Positions 7,897 through 17,216 are shown, numbered from the stretch's first letter. The stretch is 36,996 nucleotides of DNA from Verrucomicrobiaceae bacterium UBA7681 (GCA_002482965.1 DLGZ01000059.1:135270-172265), one strand, 5' to 3'. Notes: generated by a model from the sequence alone, not told the origin. Numbers and translations: made by a program.

Positions 7897-8037
7897 TCAA
7901 GCTTCCCACCAATAGCATCTAGCCTCGCGCTCAGCCTGAACCTCAGCGCGGAAGGCTTCAGCCTCCTGCACGGTCAAACCACCAGCATTTTGAAGCCAGT
8001 CGAGAACTTGGATTGGTTTTGGGAGCTGGTCCTTCAT
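7897..8037 (-). CDS. Tiny protein of unknown function with strong ribosome-binding site
   Basis: A 46-aa protein (MKDQLPKPIQVLDWLQNAGG...ARCYWWEA). I chose the ATG at 8037 because a clean GGAGG lies 8 nt upstream on the minus strand, one of the best Shine-Dalgarno sites in the window. A longer frame back to 8118 would run through a palindrome and is less likely. The protein is predicted to be mostly helical (TVQEAEAFRAEVQAEREA) with an aromatic tail CYWWEA. I know no family. It is divergent from the DUF1549/1553 gene, with about 150 nt of shared upstream DNA. It might be a small regulator or toxin-like peptide, but nothing proves that. Confidence 0.55.
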   Translation of the reverse strand: MKDQLPKPIQVLDWLQNAGGLTVQEAEAFRAEVQAEREARCYWWEA

Positions 8038-8088
8038 CGCTTTTTCCTCCAAGATGTATCTACCATCGGATGCATGACTTCCGCTTTG

Positions 8089-8110
8089 GAAGCACCCGCA
8101 AGGGTGCTTC
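8089..8110. promoter_or_regulatory. Perfect palindromic hairpin in divergent intergenic DNA
   Basis: GAAGCACCC-GCAA-GGGTGCTTC is a 9-bp perfect stem with a GNRA-type loop. It sits between the tiny minus-strand gene and the haem-protein gene, which diverge from this interval. No T-run follows on either strand. It could be an operator, an RNA stability element in the 5' leader, or a REP-type repeat. Confidence 0.45.
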
Positions 8111-8144
8111 ATTCCCATAAATGGGGCAAGCCCTTTTCCCAGCC

Positions 8145-8163
8145 CTCACGAAAGTGGGGTGCC
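8145..8163 (+). promoter_or_regulatory. CAC-GAAA-GTG leader hairpin, copy 1
   Basis: The string CTCACGAAAGTGGGGTGCC ends 23 nt before the haem-protein ATG. It is nearly the same as 19940-19957, upstream of the DUF1501 gene. In both, a stem closes over a GAAA tetraloop. It could be a leader structure shared by two functionally linked genes, or a dispersed repeat. Confidence 0.4.
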
Positions 8164-8186
8164 CGAAATGCTGAAAGAGTCAGCAA

Positions 8187-11100
8187 ATGAGCGTTGATAG
8201 GCGCATGACACGCTTTGTCCTAGCCACTTTCCTGCTCAGCACCCTCGCCTCCGCTCAAAACGACAGCGGCGGCAATGACACCACGGACAAACCGCTGGCG
8301 AAGCCGGTCATGCAGTGGCGGTTTGACGAGGCGAAAGAACCCGGCCCGCGCGCACCGACCTTTCCTGGCTTCACCAAGGACAACACCGCGCAGCGTTTCA
8401 ATGGCGATGGCAAAAAATCCGCCCTCACCATCAAGGACAGCGAAGAACTGCGCTTTGGCCTGAATGAAACCATCACCCTCGAAGCCTGGGTAAAGCCAGC
8501 AGGCCTGAGCGGGTCTCCCTACATCCTGGGCAAGGGCCGCCTCGGCACAAAGGAGTTTGGCACGGAGAATCAAAACTACGCGTTGCGCATCCAGACAGCG
8601 AAAGGCGGCGCGCAGATCGGCTTCCTCTTTCACAGCGCCGATGTTCCCGGCAAGAAGGGAGCCTGGCATCGCTGGTGGTCCAAGGACACCCTGCCAAGCT
8701 CCGGCTGGCACCACATCGCCGTCACCTACACTTTCGGCAAACTCAAGAGCATCAAAGGTTACATCGACGGTCGCGAGACCACCGGCTTGTGGGACATGGG
8801 CGGCGAGACAGATCGCGCGCCTGTCACTGACGGCGACTCGCTCATGCTCGGCAGCGGCTCCACTCTGGCCTCCTCACACTCACTGAATGGCTGGCTCGAT
8901 GACGTGGCGGTCTACCGCGGCCCGATCGACGTCAGCGCGCTGAAGGCAAAGTATCAGTTTGTGCCGCCGCCGCCACCCATCGCAAAGAAGCAGGTGCCCG
9001 CCGGACGCGTTCTGGTGCAACTGGCCGAAGAAGGCATGCCTGAAGCCAATGCGTGGCCGAGTGAACATCCCAAAGTGGCCGAGACCTACACCGAAGATGT
9101 GTTCGGCTTCTTCGAAGTGCCTCAGAAGTATGTGGACACCGGCGTGCGCGGCGAGCGCCACGTCCCCTTCCTCCTTCGCGCGGCAGCCAGCGTGACCTTC
9201 CCCAAAGGCAAGCACCGCCTCCTGCTGCGCGCACGCGGCGCCACCAATCTCTACATCGACAACAAGACCATCCTCACCACCCCCTTCCCGCCGAATGACA
9301 GCGATGGCCATCACCTCGTGACCGATCAGCAAGGCTACCTCGACCTCGGCCCCGACTTCCGCTTCGTTCCGCCGGGCAATCGCGAATCCTGGTGCGAATT
9401 TGAAGGCACTGGCAAGCCGCAGTTCATCGTGCTGGAGACACTAGTGGGCAGCTACGCCGGCAAAAGCGCGCGCCGCCCCGAACTCGGCGAGACTGTGGTC
9501 GCGTGGTCTCCGCAGGGCAGCGAATCGTGGAAACTAATCACCCCCGGCAAACGCGAAGTCGCCTACAACGATTCCGGCTGGACCGCCTACGAACAGGAGC
9601 GCAGCGCACACTACGCCGAGATGAACACCAAAAAGCGCGCCGAACTCCGCGCACTCTCCGCTCCCTACTGGGCCACCCGCCGCAAAGCCGCGGAAGCATG
9701 GCTGTCGAAAAATCCAGCCGGTGAAGGCAGCATCGATACCTTCATCGCCGCCAAGATCGAAAGCGTGAAATCCCAGGACGCGCACAAAGGCACCATCGAC
9801 TACTTCAAGGATATCCAGCCGATCCTCGAAGCCAAATGCACCGAATGCCATCGCGGCGCGAAGGCCAAAGGCGGCCTGCATCTGGATTCGCTCGCAGACG
9901 CCATGAAAGGCGGCAAATCCGACGGCGCAGCGGTCGATCCCGGCAAGCCGGATCACAGCTCCATGATCGCACGCATCCTCTCCACCGATGAAGACGAGAT
10001 CATGCCCCCCAAAGGCAAGCCCTTGACCAAGGACGAAATCGCCCTGCTCACCACCTGGATCAAAGAAGGCGCGCACTGGCCTGAAGTCAGGGCCGATCAC
10101 CTCACACTCACCCCTTTGACCGACGACCTCACCTTCCTGCGCCGCGTGTACCTCGACACCGTAGGTGTGCCTCCTTCACTCGAAGACATTGCCGCATTCC
10201 AGAAGAGCCCGGATCGCAAAGCAGTCATCGACAAACTCCTGCAAGACCCACGCTGGGCAGACAATTGGATGGGCTACTGGCAGGATGTGCTCGCGGAAAA
10301 TCCGAACATCCTGAATCCCACACTCAACAACACCGGCCCCTTCCGCTGGTGGTTGCACGAGTCCCTGCTGGACAACAAGCCCATGGACTTTTTCGTAACC
10401 GAACTCCTGCGCATGCGCGGCAGCGAGCGCCTCGGTGGCCCCGCCGGGTTTGGCACGGCCTCGCAGAATGATGTTCCCATGGCCGCCAAGGGCACCATCG
10501 TCAGCACCGCCTTCCTCGGCGTGGAAATGAAGTGCGCACGCTGCCATGACTCTCCCACCGGCAAATCGTTGCAGCAGGACCTCTTCGAACTCGCAGCAAT
10601 GCTGAACACGAAGGAAATCGAATTGCCGAAGACTAGCAGCGTGCCGATGGACAAGATCCACGCCGGCGGCCGCAAGTCGCTGATTCAAGTGACACTGCAG
10701 CCCGGCACCAAGGTGCAGCCGAAATGGCCCTTCGCAGAATTCTGCGACGAAGCCGCAGGCAAGCTCGCCGAAGATCCAAAGGACAGCCGCGACGTGCTCG
10801 CCGCCATGATCACCGCGCCGCAAAACGAGCGCTTCGCCCAAGTCATCGCCAACCGCGTCTGGGCGCGCTTCATGGGCCGTGGCATCGTCGAGCCCATCGA
10901 AGACTGGGAGAAGGGCAAGCCCACGCATCCTGAAATGCTGAAGTGGCTCGGTCGTGAATTCGTCAGCGGTGGCTACGACATGAAGCACCTCGCCCGCCTC
11001 ATCCTGAACAGCCAGGCCTACCAGCGCGCCACCGATCCCACCCTAAAGCTGACCAGCCCTCTCTTCACCAGCCCAGCGCCACGTCGCCTGCAGGCGGAGC

Positions 11101-11810
11101 AGATTGTCGATTCCCTCTTCGCCGCCACCGGCAAGCCCTTCCACACCGAAGAAGTCTGCCTGGACATCGACAACACCCGCGACCTCAAAAACGCCATCCA
11201 CATGGGCAAACCGCACCACAGTTGGATGCTCACCAGCACCAGCAACGAACGCGATCGCCCCAGCCTCGCCCTGCCCCGCATCCAGGCCGTCACCGACGTC
11301 CTCGGTGCCTTCGGCTGGCGTGGTTCACGCCAGGATCCCGTCAGCAAACGCGACGCCGATCCCAACGTGCTCCAGCCCGCCATCCTCAGCAACGGCACAC
11401 TCGGCATCTGGCTAACCCGCTTGAGCAATGATCACGGCGTCACCGATCTCGCACTCCAAGACGAATCCCTCGACCAGTTCATGGATCAGCTCTTCCTCAA
11501 GCTCCTCACCCGCCTTCCCACCCCCGAAGAACGCGCACTCTACGCCAAACATATCAGCGCCGGCTTCGACACCCGTATCCAGCAGCAAGCATCCAGCACC
11601 AAGCCCCCAGCCACCACCCGCACCCGCGAAAAATACGTGAGCTGGTCAAACCACCTCGACGGTGAAGCCACCACCGTCCGCATGGCCCAGGAAGCCGCCG
11701 CCCGCGCCGGTGATCCCCCCACCGAAAAACTCGATCCCTCATGGCGCGCCCGCATGGAAGACGTCCTCTGGGCCCTCCTCAACGCGCCAGAGTGGGAGTT
11801 CAGCCCTTAG
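8187..11810 (+). CDS. Exported DUF1549/DUF1553 haem protein with LamG and PSCyt1-type domains
   Basis: A 1207-aa exported protein typical of the PVC group. A signal peptide (MTRFVLATFLLSTLASAQ; a second ATG at 8205 is also possible) leads into a LamG/concanavalin-like domain (about 38-255), then a PA14-like beta region (about 270-480). A planctomycete cytochrome-type segment follows, with CTECH at 551-555 and a distal MPPKGKPL methionine region. The DUF1549 region has a second haem-like motif CARCH at 783-787. DUF1553 lies at about 880-1180 (NRVWARFMGRGIVEPIEDW). Such proteins are usually beside a DUF1501 gene and are linked to breakdown of complex polysaccharides. Here the DUF1501 gene lies 8.2 kb away. 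The enzymatic role is not established. Confidence 0.9.
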   Translation: MSVDRRMTRFVLATFLLSTLASAQNDSGGNDTTDKPLAKPVMQWRFDEAKEPGPRAPTFPGFTKDNTAQRFNGDGKKSALTIKDSEELRFGLNETITLEAWVKPAGLSGSPYILGKGRLGTKEFGTENQNYALRIQTAKGGAQIGFLFHSADVPGKKGAWHRWWSKDTLPSSGWHHIAVTYTFGKLKSIKGYIDGRETTGLWDMGGETDRAPVTDGDSLMLGSGSTLASSHSLNGWLDDVAVYRGPIDVSALKAKYQFVPPPPPIAKKQVPAGRVLVQLAEEGMPEANAWPSEHPKVAETYTEDVFGFFEVPQKYVDTGVRGERHVPFLLRAAASVTFPKGKHRLLLRARGATNLYIDNKTILTTPFPPNDSDGHHLVTDQQGYLDLGPDFRFVPPGNRESWCEFEGTGKPQFIVLETLVGSYAGKSARRPELGETVVAWSPQGSESWKLITPGKREVAYNDSGWTAYEQERSAHYAEMNTKKRAELRALSAPYWATRRKAAEAWLSKNPAGEGSIDTFIAAKIESVKSQDAHKGTIDYFKDIQPILEAKCTECHRGAKAKGGLHLDSLADAMKGGKSDGAAVDPGKPDHSSMIARILSTDEDEIMPPKGKPLTKDEIALLTTWIKEGAHWPEVRADHLTLTPLTDDLTFLRRVYLDTVGVPPSLEDIAAFQKSPDRKAVIDKLLQDPRWADNWMGYWQDVLAENPNILNPTLNNTGPFRWWLHESLLDNKPMDFFVTELLRMRGSERLGGPAGFGTASQNDVPMAAKGTIVSTAFLGVEMKCARCHDSPTGKSLQQDLFELAAMLNTKEIELPKTSSVPMDKIHAGGRKSLIQVTLQPGTKVQPKWPFAEFCDEAAGKLAEDPKDSRDVLAAMITAPQNERFAQVIANRVWARFMGRGIVEPIEDWEKGKPTHPEMLKWLGREFVSGGYDMKHLARLILNSQAYQRATDPTLKLTSPLFTSPAPRRLQAEQIVDSLFAATGKPFHTEEVCLDIDNTRDLKNAIHMGKPHHSWMLTSTSNERDRPSLALPRIQAVTDVLGAFGWRGSRQDPVSKRDADPNVLQPAILSNGTLGIWLTRLSNDHGVTDLALQDESLDQFMDQLFLKLLTRLPTPEERALYAKHISAGFDTRIQQQASSTKPPATTRTREKYVSWSNHLDGEATTVRMAQEAAARAGDPPTEKLDPSWRARMEDVLWALLNAPEWEFSP

Positions 11811-11858
11811 TCGCTCGCTGCCGGAGCATCTGTTCGATAAATCGTCGCGCTCTTGCGC

Positions 11859-12587
11859 CTAAAGTCCTTTTTGCTTGCGGAAGAGGGCTGCCTGACGGCG
11901 GGAAATTTCCACCTTGTCGCCCGAGGCAAGCGTGGCCTGCAGCCCGCCGCTGAACCATTCAGCGACATCGATAATGGCACGGGTGTTGATGAGCTGCGCC
12001 CGGTTGGCGCGGAAGAAAATGGGCAGATTCAGGCGCTGTTCCAACGTGCCTAAGGAGCGAGGGAGCAGGACTTTTCCCCCTTCAAAGAAGACGTGCGTGT
12101 AGTTGCCCTCAGACTGGAGCAGGTAGATCGAGCGCACAGGCACAAACCACGTGCGGTGATCGCCTTTGAGCAGCACTCGGTCCGTCTCTCGTAGCGGAGG
12201 CTCATCCTGCGCAGTGGCTTCGGCATCCGACGACAGCGCGGGATCATTCAGTTTCTGAATCACCGCTGCGAGCCGGACGGGATCGACCGGCTTCAACAGA
12301 TAACCCACTGCATTCACCTCAAAGGCCCGCAACGCATGCGCATCATAAGCCGTGCAAAAAATCACCTGCGCTGTGTTCTCGCCCATGGCATTGACGAATT
12401 CGAAGCCGTCCATCTCGGGCATCTGGATGTCGAGGAAGATCACATCCGGCTTCAGTGTGGGCAGCAGGCTCAGCGCGGCATGACCGCTGTCGGCTTCGCC
12501 AACGATTTCGATCTCAGGATGCGCCTCCAGCAGTCGGCGCATCTCGCGGCGAGCCATGCGTTCATCGTCAATGAGGAGAGCTTTCAT
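11859..12587 (-). CDS. LytTR-family response regulator
   Basis: A 242-aa regulator. The receiver domain has acidic residues D7/D8, phospho-acceptor D53 (VIFLDIQMPEMDG), FCTAYDAHALRAF and K in YLLKPVDP. A Pro/Ala/Glu-rich linker follows (about 118-135). The LytTR DNA-binding domain from about 137 has WFVPVRSIYLLQSEGNYTHVFF, LPRSLGTLEQRL and FFRANRAQLINTRAI, all typical of this family. It overlaps the upstream histidine kinase gene by 4 nt (ATGA), so the pair is translationally coupled. LytTR proteins bind pairs of short direct repeats about two helical turns apart, and such a repeat lies between this unit and the divergent efflux operon (13835-13866). That target is inference. Confidence 0.93.
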   Translation of the reverse strand: MKALLIDDERMARREMRRLLEAHPEIEIVGEADSGHAALSLLPTLKPDVIFLDIQMPEMDGFEFVNAMGENTAQVIFCTAYDAHALRAFEVNAVGYLLKPVDPVRLAAVIQKLNDPALSSDAEATAQDEPPLRETDRVLLKGDHRTWFVPVRSIYLLQSEGNYTHVFFEGGKVLLPRSLGTLEQRLNLPIFFRANRAQLINTRAIIDVAEWFSGGLQATLASGDKVEISRRQAALFRKQKGL

Positions 12588-13735
12588 GCTTGATTCGATT
12601 GCGGCAGACAGACGGTGGCCTCCACTCCGTCGGCTGTTTGACTGAGGGTCATGGTGGCTGCACGGCCAAACAGCAGCGCGAGCCGCTCCCGCGTGTGGGC
12701 GAGGCCCATACCGCCTTTGCCCTGCCAGTTTTCAGCCAGCGCGCCAGAGTTCCGGACGTGGAGGCAAAGGCCTTCCGAGCCGAGGCTGGCCTCGTAGCGC
12801 AGAAAGCCGGGGCCAAGCCTCGCGGCCACGCCATGCTTGACGGCATTCTCCACCAGCGTGACGAGCAGCAGCGGCGGCACGAGCGCTTTTTCACAGCCCA
12901 CGCCGACATGCCGCTCCACCTGCAGCCGCTCGCCGTAGCGCGCGAGCTCGAGGTCCAGCAGCGCATTGACTGCCGCAAGCTCATCGCGCAGGGGGATGAG
13001 ATTGCGGTCGCTGGAGGTCAGAGAGGCCCGCAGCACAAGGGAGAGCTGAGTCACGGCATCACGCGCGTGCTTCGGGTTTTCATCAATGAGAGCACGCAGA
13101 GTATTCAGCGAGTTGAAAAGGAAATGCGGATTCAGCTGCGTTGCGATGGTCTGCAGTCGCGCCTCCTTGATGGCGGCAGCATGCCGCAAAGAGTTGACCT
13201 CAATCTGGTGCAGCCGTGTGAAGGCCTGGCAGGCATAGTAAAGCGCGGCCCACATTCCCAGCAGAAAGAGGGCCACAGCGCCAGTGGCGACCAGCTCGAT
13301 CAGCATTCCCCTGCCAGCGACTGCTGCACCAAAGCCACGTGCGGCGAGGAACCCGCGAAGGGCATTGATGAGCACAGAAATGCCAGCCGCAAAGCCCACG
13401 CACGAGAGCAGAACCACGGGTGCCAGCCGCCTGAGGGGGCGCAGGTCCCAGCGGTGCTTGAGTGAGAGGAGGTGCAGCTGGTGGGTGGCCAGGATGCCGC
13501 AGAGGATCATGGCCACGTTTTGAATCCACATCACCGGCTGGAGCTCAGCAAAGGCACTTCTGAGCGCCTCCGAAGTGGCAGGGGTATCCTCTTCAAAGGC
13601 GATGGAGGGCGGCCCAGAAAGGAGGGTGACACTCACGGTCAGCGCAAACAAGGACCAGAATCCCGTCTGCATCAGGCGATAGCCGCGCCCGGCAAAAGGC
13701 GGCGTGCTGTTAGTACTGCGTGAGTCCTCGTCCAT
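12584..13735 (-). CDS. LytS/YehU-type sensor histidine kinase
   Basis: A membrane histidine kinase of the His_kinase (LytS/YpdA/YehU) family, 383 aa from the ATG at 13735. An in-frame TTG at 13780 would add 15 residues; neither start has a well-spaced Shine-Dalgarno. The N-terminal half has four likely membrane helices (GFWSLFALTVSVTLL, VAMILCGILATHQL, VVLLSCVGFAAGISVL, VALFLLGMWAALYYA) with no sizeable extracellular domain. The phospho-acceptor His is in QLNPHFLFNSLNTLRALID. The ATPase domain has the N box LVENAVKHGV and the G box GKGGMGLAHTRERL. The gene is coupled to the LytTR regulator by a 4-nt overlap and diverges from the TolC-MacAB-like operon. The signal may be sensed within the membrane. 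Confidence 0.92.
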   Translation of the reverse strand: MDEDSRSTNSTPPFAGRGYRLMQTGFWSLFALTVSVTLLSGPPSIAFEEDTPATSEALRSAFAELQPVMWIQNVAMILCGILATHQLHLLSLKHRWDLRPLRRLAPVVLLSCVGFAAGISVLINALRGFLAARGFGAAVAGRGMLIELVATGAVALFLLGMWAALYYACQAFTRLHQIEVNSLRHAAAIKEARLQTIATQLNPHFLFNSLNTLRALIDENPKHARDAVTQLSLVLRASLTSSDRNLIPLRDELAAVNALLDLELARYGERLQVERHVGVGCEKALVPPLLLVTLVENAVKHGVAARLGPGFLRYEASLGSEGLCLHVRNSGALAENWQGKGGMGLAHTRERLALLFGRAATMTLSQTADGVEATVCLPQSNQA

Positions 13736-13834
13736 TTCCCCGCAAGTCTGCGACACCAACGCCGAAAAGCCAGCCTGCAATGACCATCAGCCTCTGTCGG
13801 TGATAAACGGCTGCAAAAGCCAATGAACGGCGGC

Positions 13835-13866
13835 TGCCGCTCATCCGCGCAGGGTGCCGCTCGTCC
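13835..13866. promoter_or_regulatory. 20-bp-period direct repeat, candidate LytTR operator
   Basis: TGCCGCTCATCC (13835-13846) and TGCCGCTCGTCC (13855-13866) differ at one base, and their starts are 20 bp apart. They lie between the divergent LytS/LytTR genes and the efflux operon. LytTR regulators commonly bind two direct repeats about two helical turns apart, so this is a plausible operator. It has not been tested, and the sequence does not match a specific known box. Confidence 0.4.
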
Positions 13867-13918
13867 TCCTGATTCATCCGTCGCTCTGAATATCGGCGCG
13901 GGTGGCCTGGATGGCGTG

Positions 13919-15328
13919 ATGATTGGAGGTATGATCTTCAGCACGCAGCCCCCCTTTCTCCATACGACGCGGCGCTGTGCCCTGGCCCTTCTCGGTTGCC
14001 AGATGCTGCTGGGCTGCAGCTTCATCCCGAAGCTGGAGCGCCCGGCGGCACCGGTGAGCACACGCTACCCGAACGGTGGCACCTCCAGCGCCGCCAGCAG
14101 CGAGCTGGCCTGGCGCACCGTGTTCAAGGATGACGCGCGGCTGGTGCGGCTCATCGACATCGCTCTGGCAAACAACCGAGATCTGCGTGTGGCCATGCTG
14201 CGTGTGGAGGAGGCACGGGCGCAGTACCGCATCGAGCGCGCGCCGCTGCTGCCCACCGTGTCCGCAACGAGCGACATGTCACAGAGCCACCTGGCCGGAC
14301 TGACCACGGAGCAGTGGTCGCTGAAGCTGGGCACCACCGCGTATGAGCTGGATCTGTTTGGCCGCATCCGCAGCCTGAGCGCAAAGGCATTGGAAACCTA
14401 TCTGGCCAAAACCGAAACCCGCCGTGCCGCACAGGTCACGCTCATCGGGGAGCTGGCCACGCAATACTACACCGTGAGGCGGTTTGACGAACTCATCGCC
14501 AACACGAAGAAGACGCTGGCCGTGGTGGAGGAAAGCTACAGCCTGAACGAGAGCATTTTCAAAGCAGGCGGGCTGCTGGAGCTGGACCTGCGCCTGTCTG
14601 AGACGCAGGTGCTCACGGCCAAGTCCAATATCATTTCCTACCAGCGTCAGCGTGCGCAGGCGGAGAACGGCCTCGTGCTCATGCTCGGCCAGTCGCTGCC
14701 TGCTGGATTGCCACAAGGCAGAGCGCTGGCGGATGCGCCGGTGAAAGCCGTCTCCGCCGGTGTCCCCTCGGAGCTGCTGCTGGGGCGGCCAGACATCCTC
14801 GCAGCAGAGCACACACTGCGCGCGGCAAATGCTGACATCGGCGCGGCTCGCGCGGCCTTCTTCCCGACCGTGAAGCTGACAGCCTCTGACGGCACCACGA
14901 GCGCGGAGCTGACCAGCCTGTTTGGCCCCAGCACGGCGATCTGGAGCTTTGCGCCGCAGATCAGCCTGCCCATTTTCGCCGGTGGCAGAAACAAGGCGAA
15001 CCTCGACGCGACGAAGGTGCGCACACGCATCGAGGTGGCAAACTACGAGAAGGCCATCCAGAGCGCCTTCCGTGAAGTGGCTGATGCGCTGGTGGCGCAG
15101 CGTGCGGCGCGGGATCAGATCCGCACGCTGGAGGCACTGACCGCCGCCCAGCAGAGGCGCTATGACCTGGCCGCCGCACGGGACCAGCGGGGTGTCGCAA
15201 CCTACCTGAATGTGATGACGGCACAGCAGGATCTCTTTACCGCGCAGCAGAATCTCATTGGCTCACGCTATGACGCTGTGGCCGCACGCATCAAACTTTA
15301 TAAAGCAGTCGGAGGAGGCTGGAAATGA
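13919..15328 (+). CDS. TolC/OprM-type outer-membrane efflux lipoprotein
   Basis: The outer-membrane channel of a tripartite efflux pump (NodT/OprM family). I start it at the ATG at 13919. The frame is open upstream to 13823, but the lipoprotein signal fits 13919 or 13931 (ALALLGCQMLLGCSFIP, with lipidation expected at Cys of LLGC). From that start it is 469 aa, normal for the family. Two OEP repeats are seen, each helix-rich with strands: LAWRTVFKDDARLVRLIDIALANNRDL begins the first, and GVPSELLLGRPDILAAEHTLRAANADIGAARAAFFPTV is the signature of the second. The last 4 nt overlap the adaptor gene (ATGA). Substrate is unknown. Confidence 0.92.
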   Translation: MIGGMIFSTQPPFLHTTRRCALALLGCQMLLGCSFIPKLERPAAPVSTRYPNGGTSSAASSELAWRTVFKDDARLVRLIDIALANNRDLRVAMLRVEEARAQYRIERAPLLPTVSATSDMSQSHLAGLTTEQWSLKLGTTAYELDLFGRIRSLSAKALETYLAKTETRRAAQVTLIGELATQYYTVRRFDELIANTKKTLAVVEESYSLNESIFKAGGLLELDLRLSETQVLTAKSNIISYQRQRAQAENGLVLMLGQSLPAGLPQGRALADAPVKAVSAGVPSELLLGRPDILAAEHTLRAANADIGAARAAFFPTVKLTASDGTTSAELTSLFGPSTAIWSFAPQISLPIFAGGRNKANLDATKVRTRIEVANYEKAIQSAFREVADALVAQRAARDQIRTLEALTAAQQRRYDLAAARDQRGVATYLNVMTAQQDLFTAQQNLIGSRYDAVAARIKLYKAVGGGWK

Positions 15329-16452
15329 ACACACGCATCTTACTTTTATTGTCATTGATTTCCCTTTCAGCCTGCAAACCATCGGGAGCAGGCACGTCCC
15401 GCTTTGAAACAACCACCGTCGGCCCTGGGGATCTGCGTGCTGTGGTGATGGCCAGCGGCACACTCGGCGCGGTGGTAAGCGTGGACGTCGGCTGCCAGGT
15501 GTCTGGCCGCGTCATGAAACTCTACGCAGACTTTAACTCCACAGTGAAGCGCGGCGACCTCATCGCGGAGCTGGACCCCTCCATCTATGCCGCCAAGGTG
15601 AAGGCTGCCGAAGGTGAGCTGGTCGGTGCCAAGGCCAGCGCCATGTGGAAGCGGCAGAACCTGGCCCGCAAGAAAGAGCTGCTCCCCCTGCGCGGAGTCA
15701 TGGCGCTGGATGTGGAGCAGGCCGTGGCGGAATTGGGGCAGGCAGAGGCCACCGTGACCATCCGCGAGGCGGCGCTCGACCAGGCCAAGACAGATCTGAG
15801 CTACTGTAGCATCTCCGCACCGGTGGACGGCGTCGTGGTCTCACGAAAGGTGGATGCTGGCCAGACGGTCGTCGCGGCAATGAACACGCCAGTGCTCTTC
15901 ACCATCGCGCAAGACATCAAAAAAATGCGCATCAACGCCACAGTCTCTGAGGCCGACATCGGCCGCGTGAAAATGGGGCAGAAGGTGGACTTCACCGTGG
16001 ACGCCTTCCCGGATGATGTGTTCGACGGCCTGGTGGTGCAGGTGCGCATCTCCCCCACGACGAAGGAAAATGTGGTGACGTATGAGACACTCATCGACGT
16101 GGAAAACCCGGAGCAGAGGCTGTTTCCCGGCATGACCGCGGACGTTTCCATCCTCACGGCGGAGAAAAGCGGTGTGCTGAAAGTACCGAACACCGCGCTG
16201 CGCTTCACACCGCCCGAAGGCAGCAAGGTCACCGGTGACGCAGACGCAAAGCTGCAGCGCAGGCAGCAATTGGTCTATGTGCTGGAAGGCACGGACAAGG
16301 AGCCAGCGCTGCGCGCAGTCATCGTCACGACGGGCATCACTGACAACAGCGAAACAGAAGTGATCGAGGGACTGGAGGCCGGTGCCCGCGTGGTGACGGC
16401 CACGCTGGGCGGAGCCAAAGAAGCCGGAGGGGGGCCGCCACCATCCATCTAG
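15325..16452 (+). CDS. MacA/HlyD-type periplasmic adaptor lipoprotein
   Basis: A 375-aa membrane-fusion protein linking the ABC transporter to the outer-membrane channel. The signal MNTRILLLLSLISLSAC has a lipobox ending at Cys17, so it is probably a lipoprotein rather than the transmembrane-anchored form seen in E. coli MacA. A biotinyl-lipoyl-like segment follows (SGRVMKLYADFNSTVKRGDLIAELD), then an alpha-helical hairpin (about 87-145), the second lipoyl half (DLSYCSISAPVDGVVVSRKVDAGQTV), a beta-barrel domain (INATVSEADIGRVKMGQKV) and a C-terminal membrane-proximal part. It overlaps the preceding gene by 4 nt and has a good AGGAGG 6 nt upstream at 15313-15318. Its ATPase follows after a 2-nt gap. 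Confidence 0.93.
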   Translation: MNTRILLLLSLISLSACKPSGAGTSRFETTTVGPGDLRAVVMASGTLGAVVSVDVGCQVSGRVMKLYADFNSTVKRGDLIAELDPSIYAAKVKAAEGELVGAKASAMWKRQNLARKKELLPLRGVMALDVEQAVAELGQAEATVTIREAALDQAKTDLSYCSISAPVDGVVVSRKVDAGQTVVAAMNTPVLFTIAQDIKKMRINATVSEADIGRVKMGQKVDFTVDAFPDDVFDGLVVQVRISPTTKENVVTYETLIDVENPEQRLFPGMTADVSILTAEKSGVLKVPNTALRFTPPEGSKVTGDADAKLQRRQQLVYVLEGTDKEPALRAVIVTTGITDNSETEVIEGLEAGARVVTATLGGAKEAGGGPPPSI

Positions 16453-16454
16453 CC

Positions 16455-17216
16455 ATGAGCACAACAGTCATTGAGCTGACGGACATGCGGAAAACCTACC
16501 GCACGGGCGATGTGGAGGTGCATGCAGTGAATGGGGTCAGCCTGCGCATCGAGCGTGGGGAGTTCGTGGCCATCATGGGTTCCAGCGGCTCGGGCAAGTC
16601 CACGCTCATGAACATGCTGGGCTGCCTGGACCAGCCCACCGCAGGCAGCTACCTCTTGGACGGCGTGGATGTGGCAAAGCTGGGCCGTGCCGAGCTCTCG
16701 CGCCTGCGCAACCAGAAGCTCGGCTTTGTCTTCCAGAGCTTCAACCTGCTGGCACGCACCACGGCTTGTGAGAATGTGGAGCTGCCGCTCTTCTACACCA
16801 ACCCGCATGTGCCGCTGCGGGAGCGCCGCCAGCGCGCGATCAATGCGCTGGAAATGGTGGGCCTGGGTGCCCGCCTGTACAACCACCCGAACCAGCTCTC
16901 CGGCGGACAGCAGCAGCGCGTGGCCATCGCCCGCGCCTTGGTCAACAATCCCGAGCTCCTACTGGCAGACGAACCCACCGGGAATCTGGACACGCGCACA
17001 AGCATCGAGGTCATGGGCCTGTTTCAAGCCCTGAACGACACCGGCATCACTGTGGTGATGGTGACACACGAGCTCGACATCGCCGCATACTGCAAGCGCA
17101 CCATCGTCATGCGCGATGGCAAGATCATCCGTGACGAAGCAAACACCACGCGAACTTTTGCCAGCGACCAGCGCGCCGCGCTGGATGCGTCTGAACAACA
17201 CGCCGACCTCGCCTGA
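16455..17216 (+). CDS. MacB/LolD-type ABC transporter ATPase
   Basis: A 253-aa ABC ATPase. Walker A is GSSGSGKST (about residues 42-50). A Q-loop Gln lies in LGFVFQSFNLLARTTACENVELPL, the signature is LSGGQQQR, Walker B plus the catalytic Glu is LLLADEPTGNLD, and a switch His lies in VTHELDIAAYC. The sequence between Walker A and Q-loop is of the MacB/LolD/FtsE type, used with FtsX-like permeases and not with classic importers. In E. coli MacB this domain is fused to the permease; here it is a separate gene starting 2 nt after the adaptor and 5 nt before the permease. It powers the pump by mechanotransmission, by family knowledge. Confidence 0.95.
   Translation: MSTTVIELTDMRKTYRTGDVEVHAVNGVSLRIERGEFVAIMGSSGSGKSTLMNMLGCLDQPTAGSYLLDGVDVAKLGRAELSRLRNQKLGFVFQSFNLLARTTACENVELPLFYTNPHVPLRERRQRAINALEMVGLGARLYNHPNQLSGGQQQRVAIARALVNNPELLLADEPTGNLDTRTSIEVMGLFQALNDTGITVVMVTHELDIAAYCKRTIVMRDGKIIRDEANTTRTFASDQRAALDASEQHADLA

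Noticed and set aside
12590..13465. Plus-strand open frame (291 codons) opposite the LytS-type kinase
   Set aside because: Antisense shadow. The kinase motifs on the minus strand are complete.
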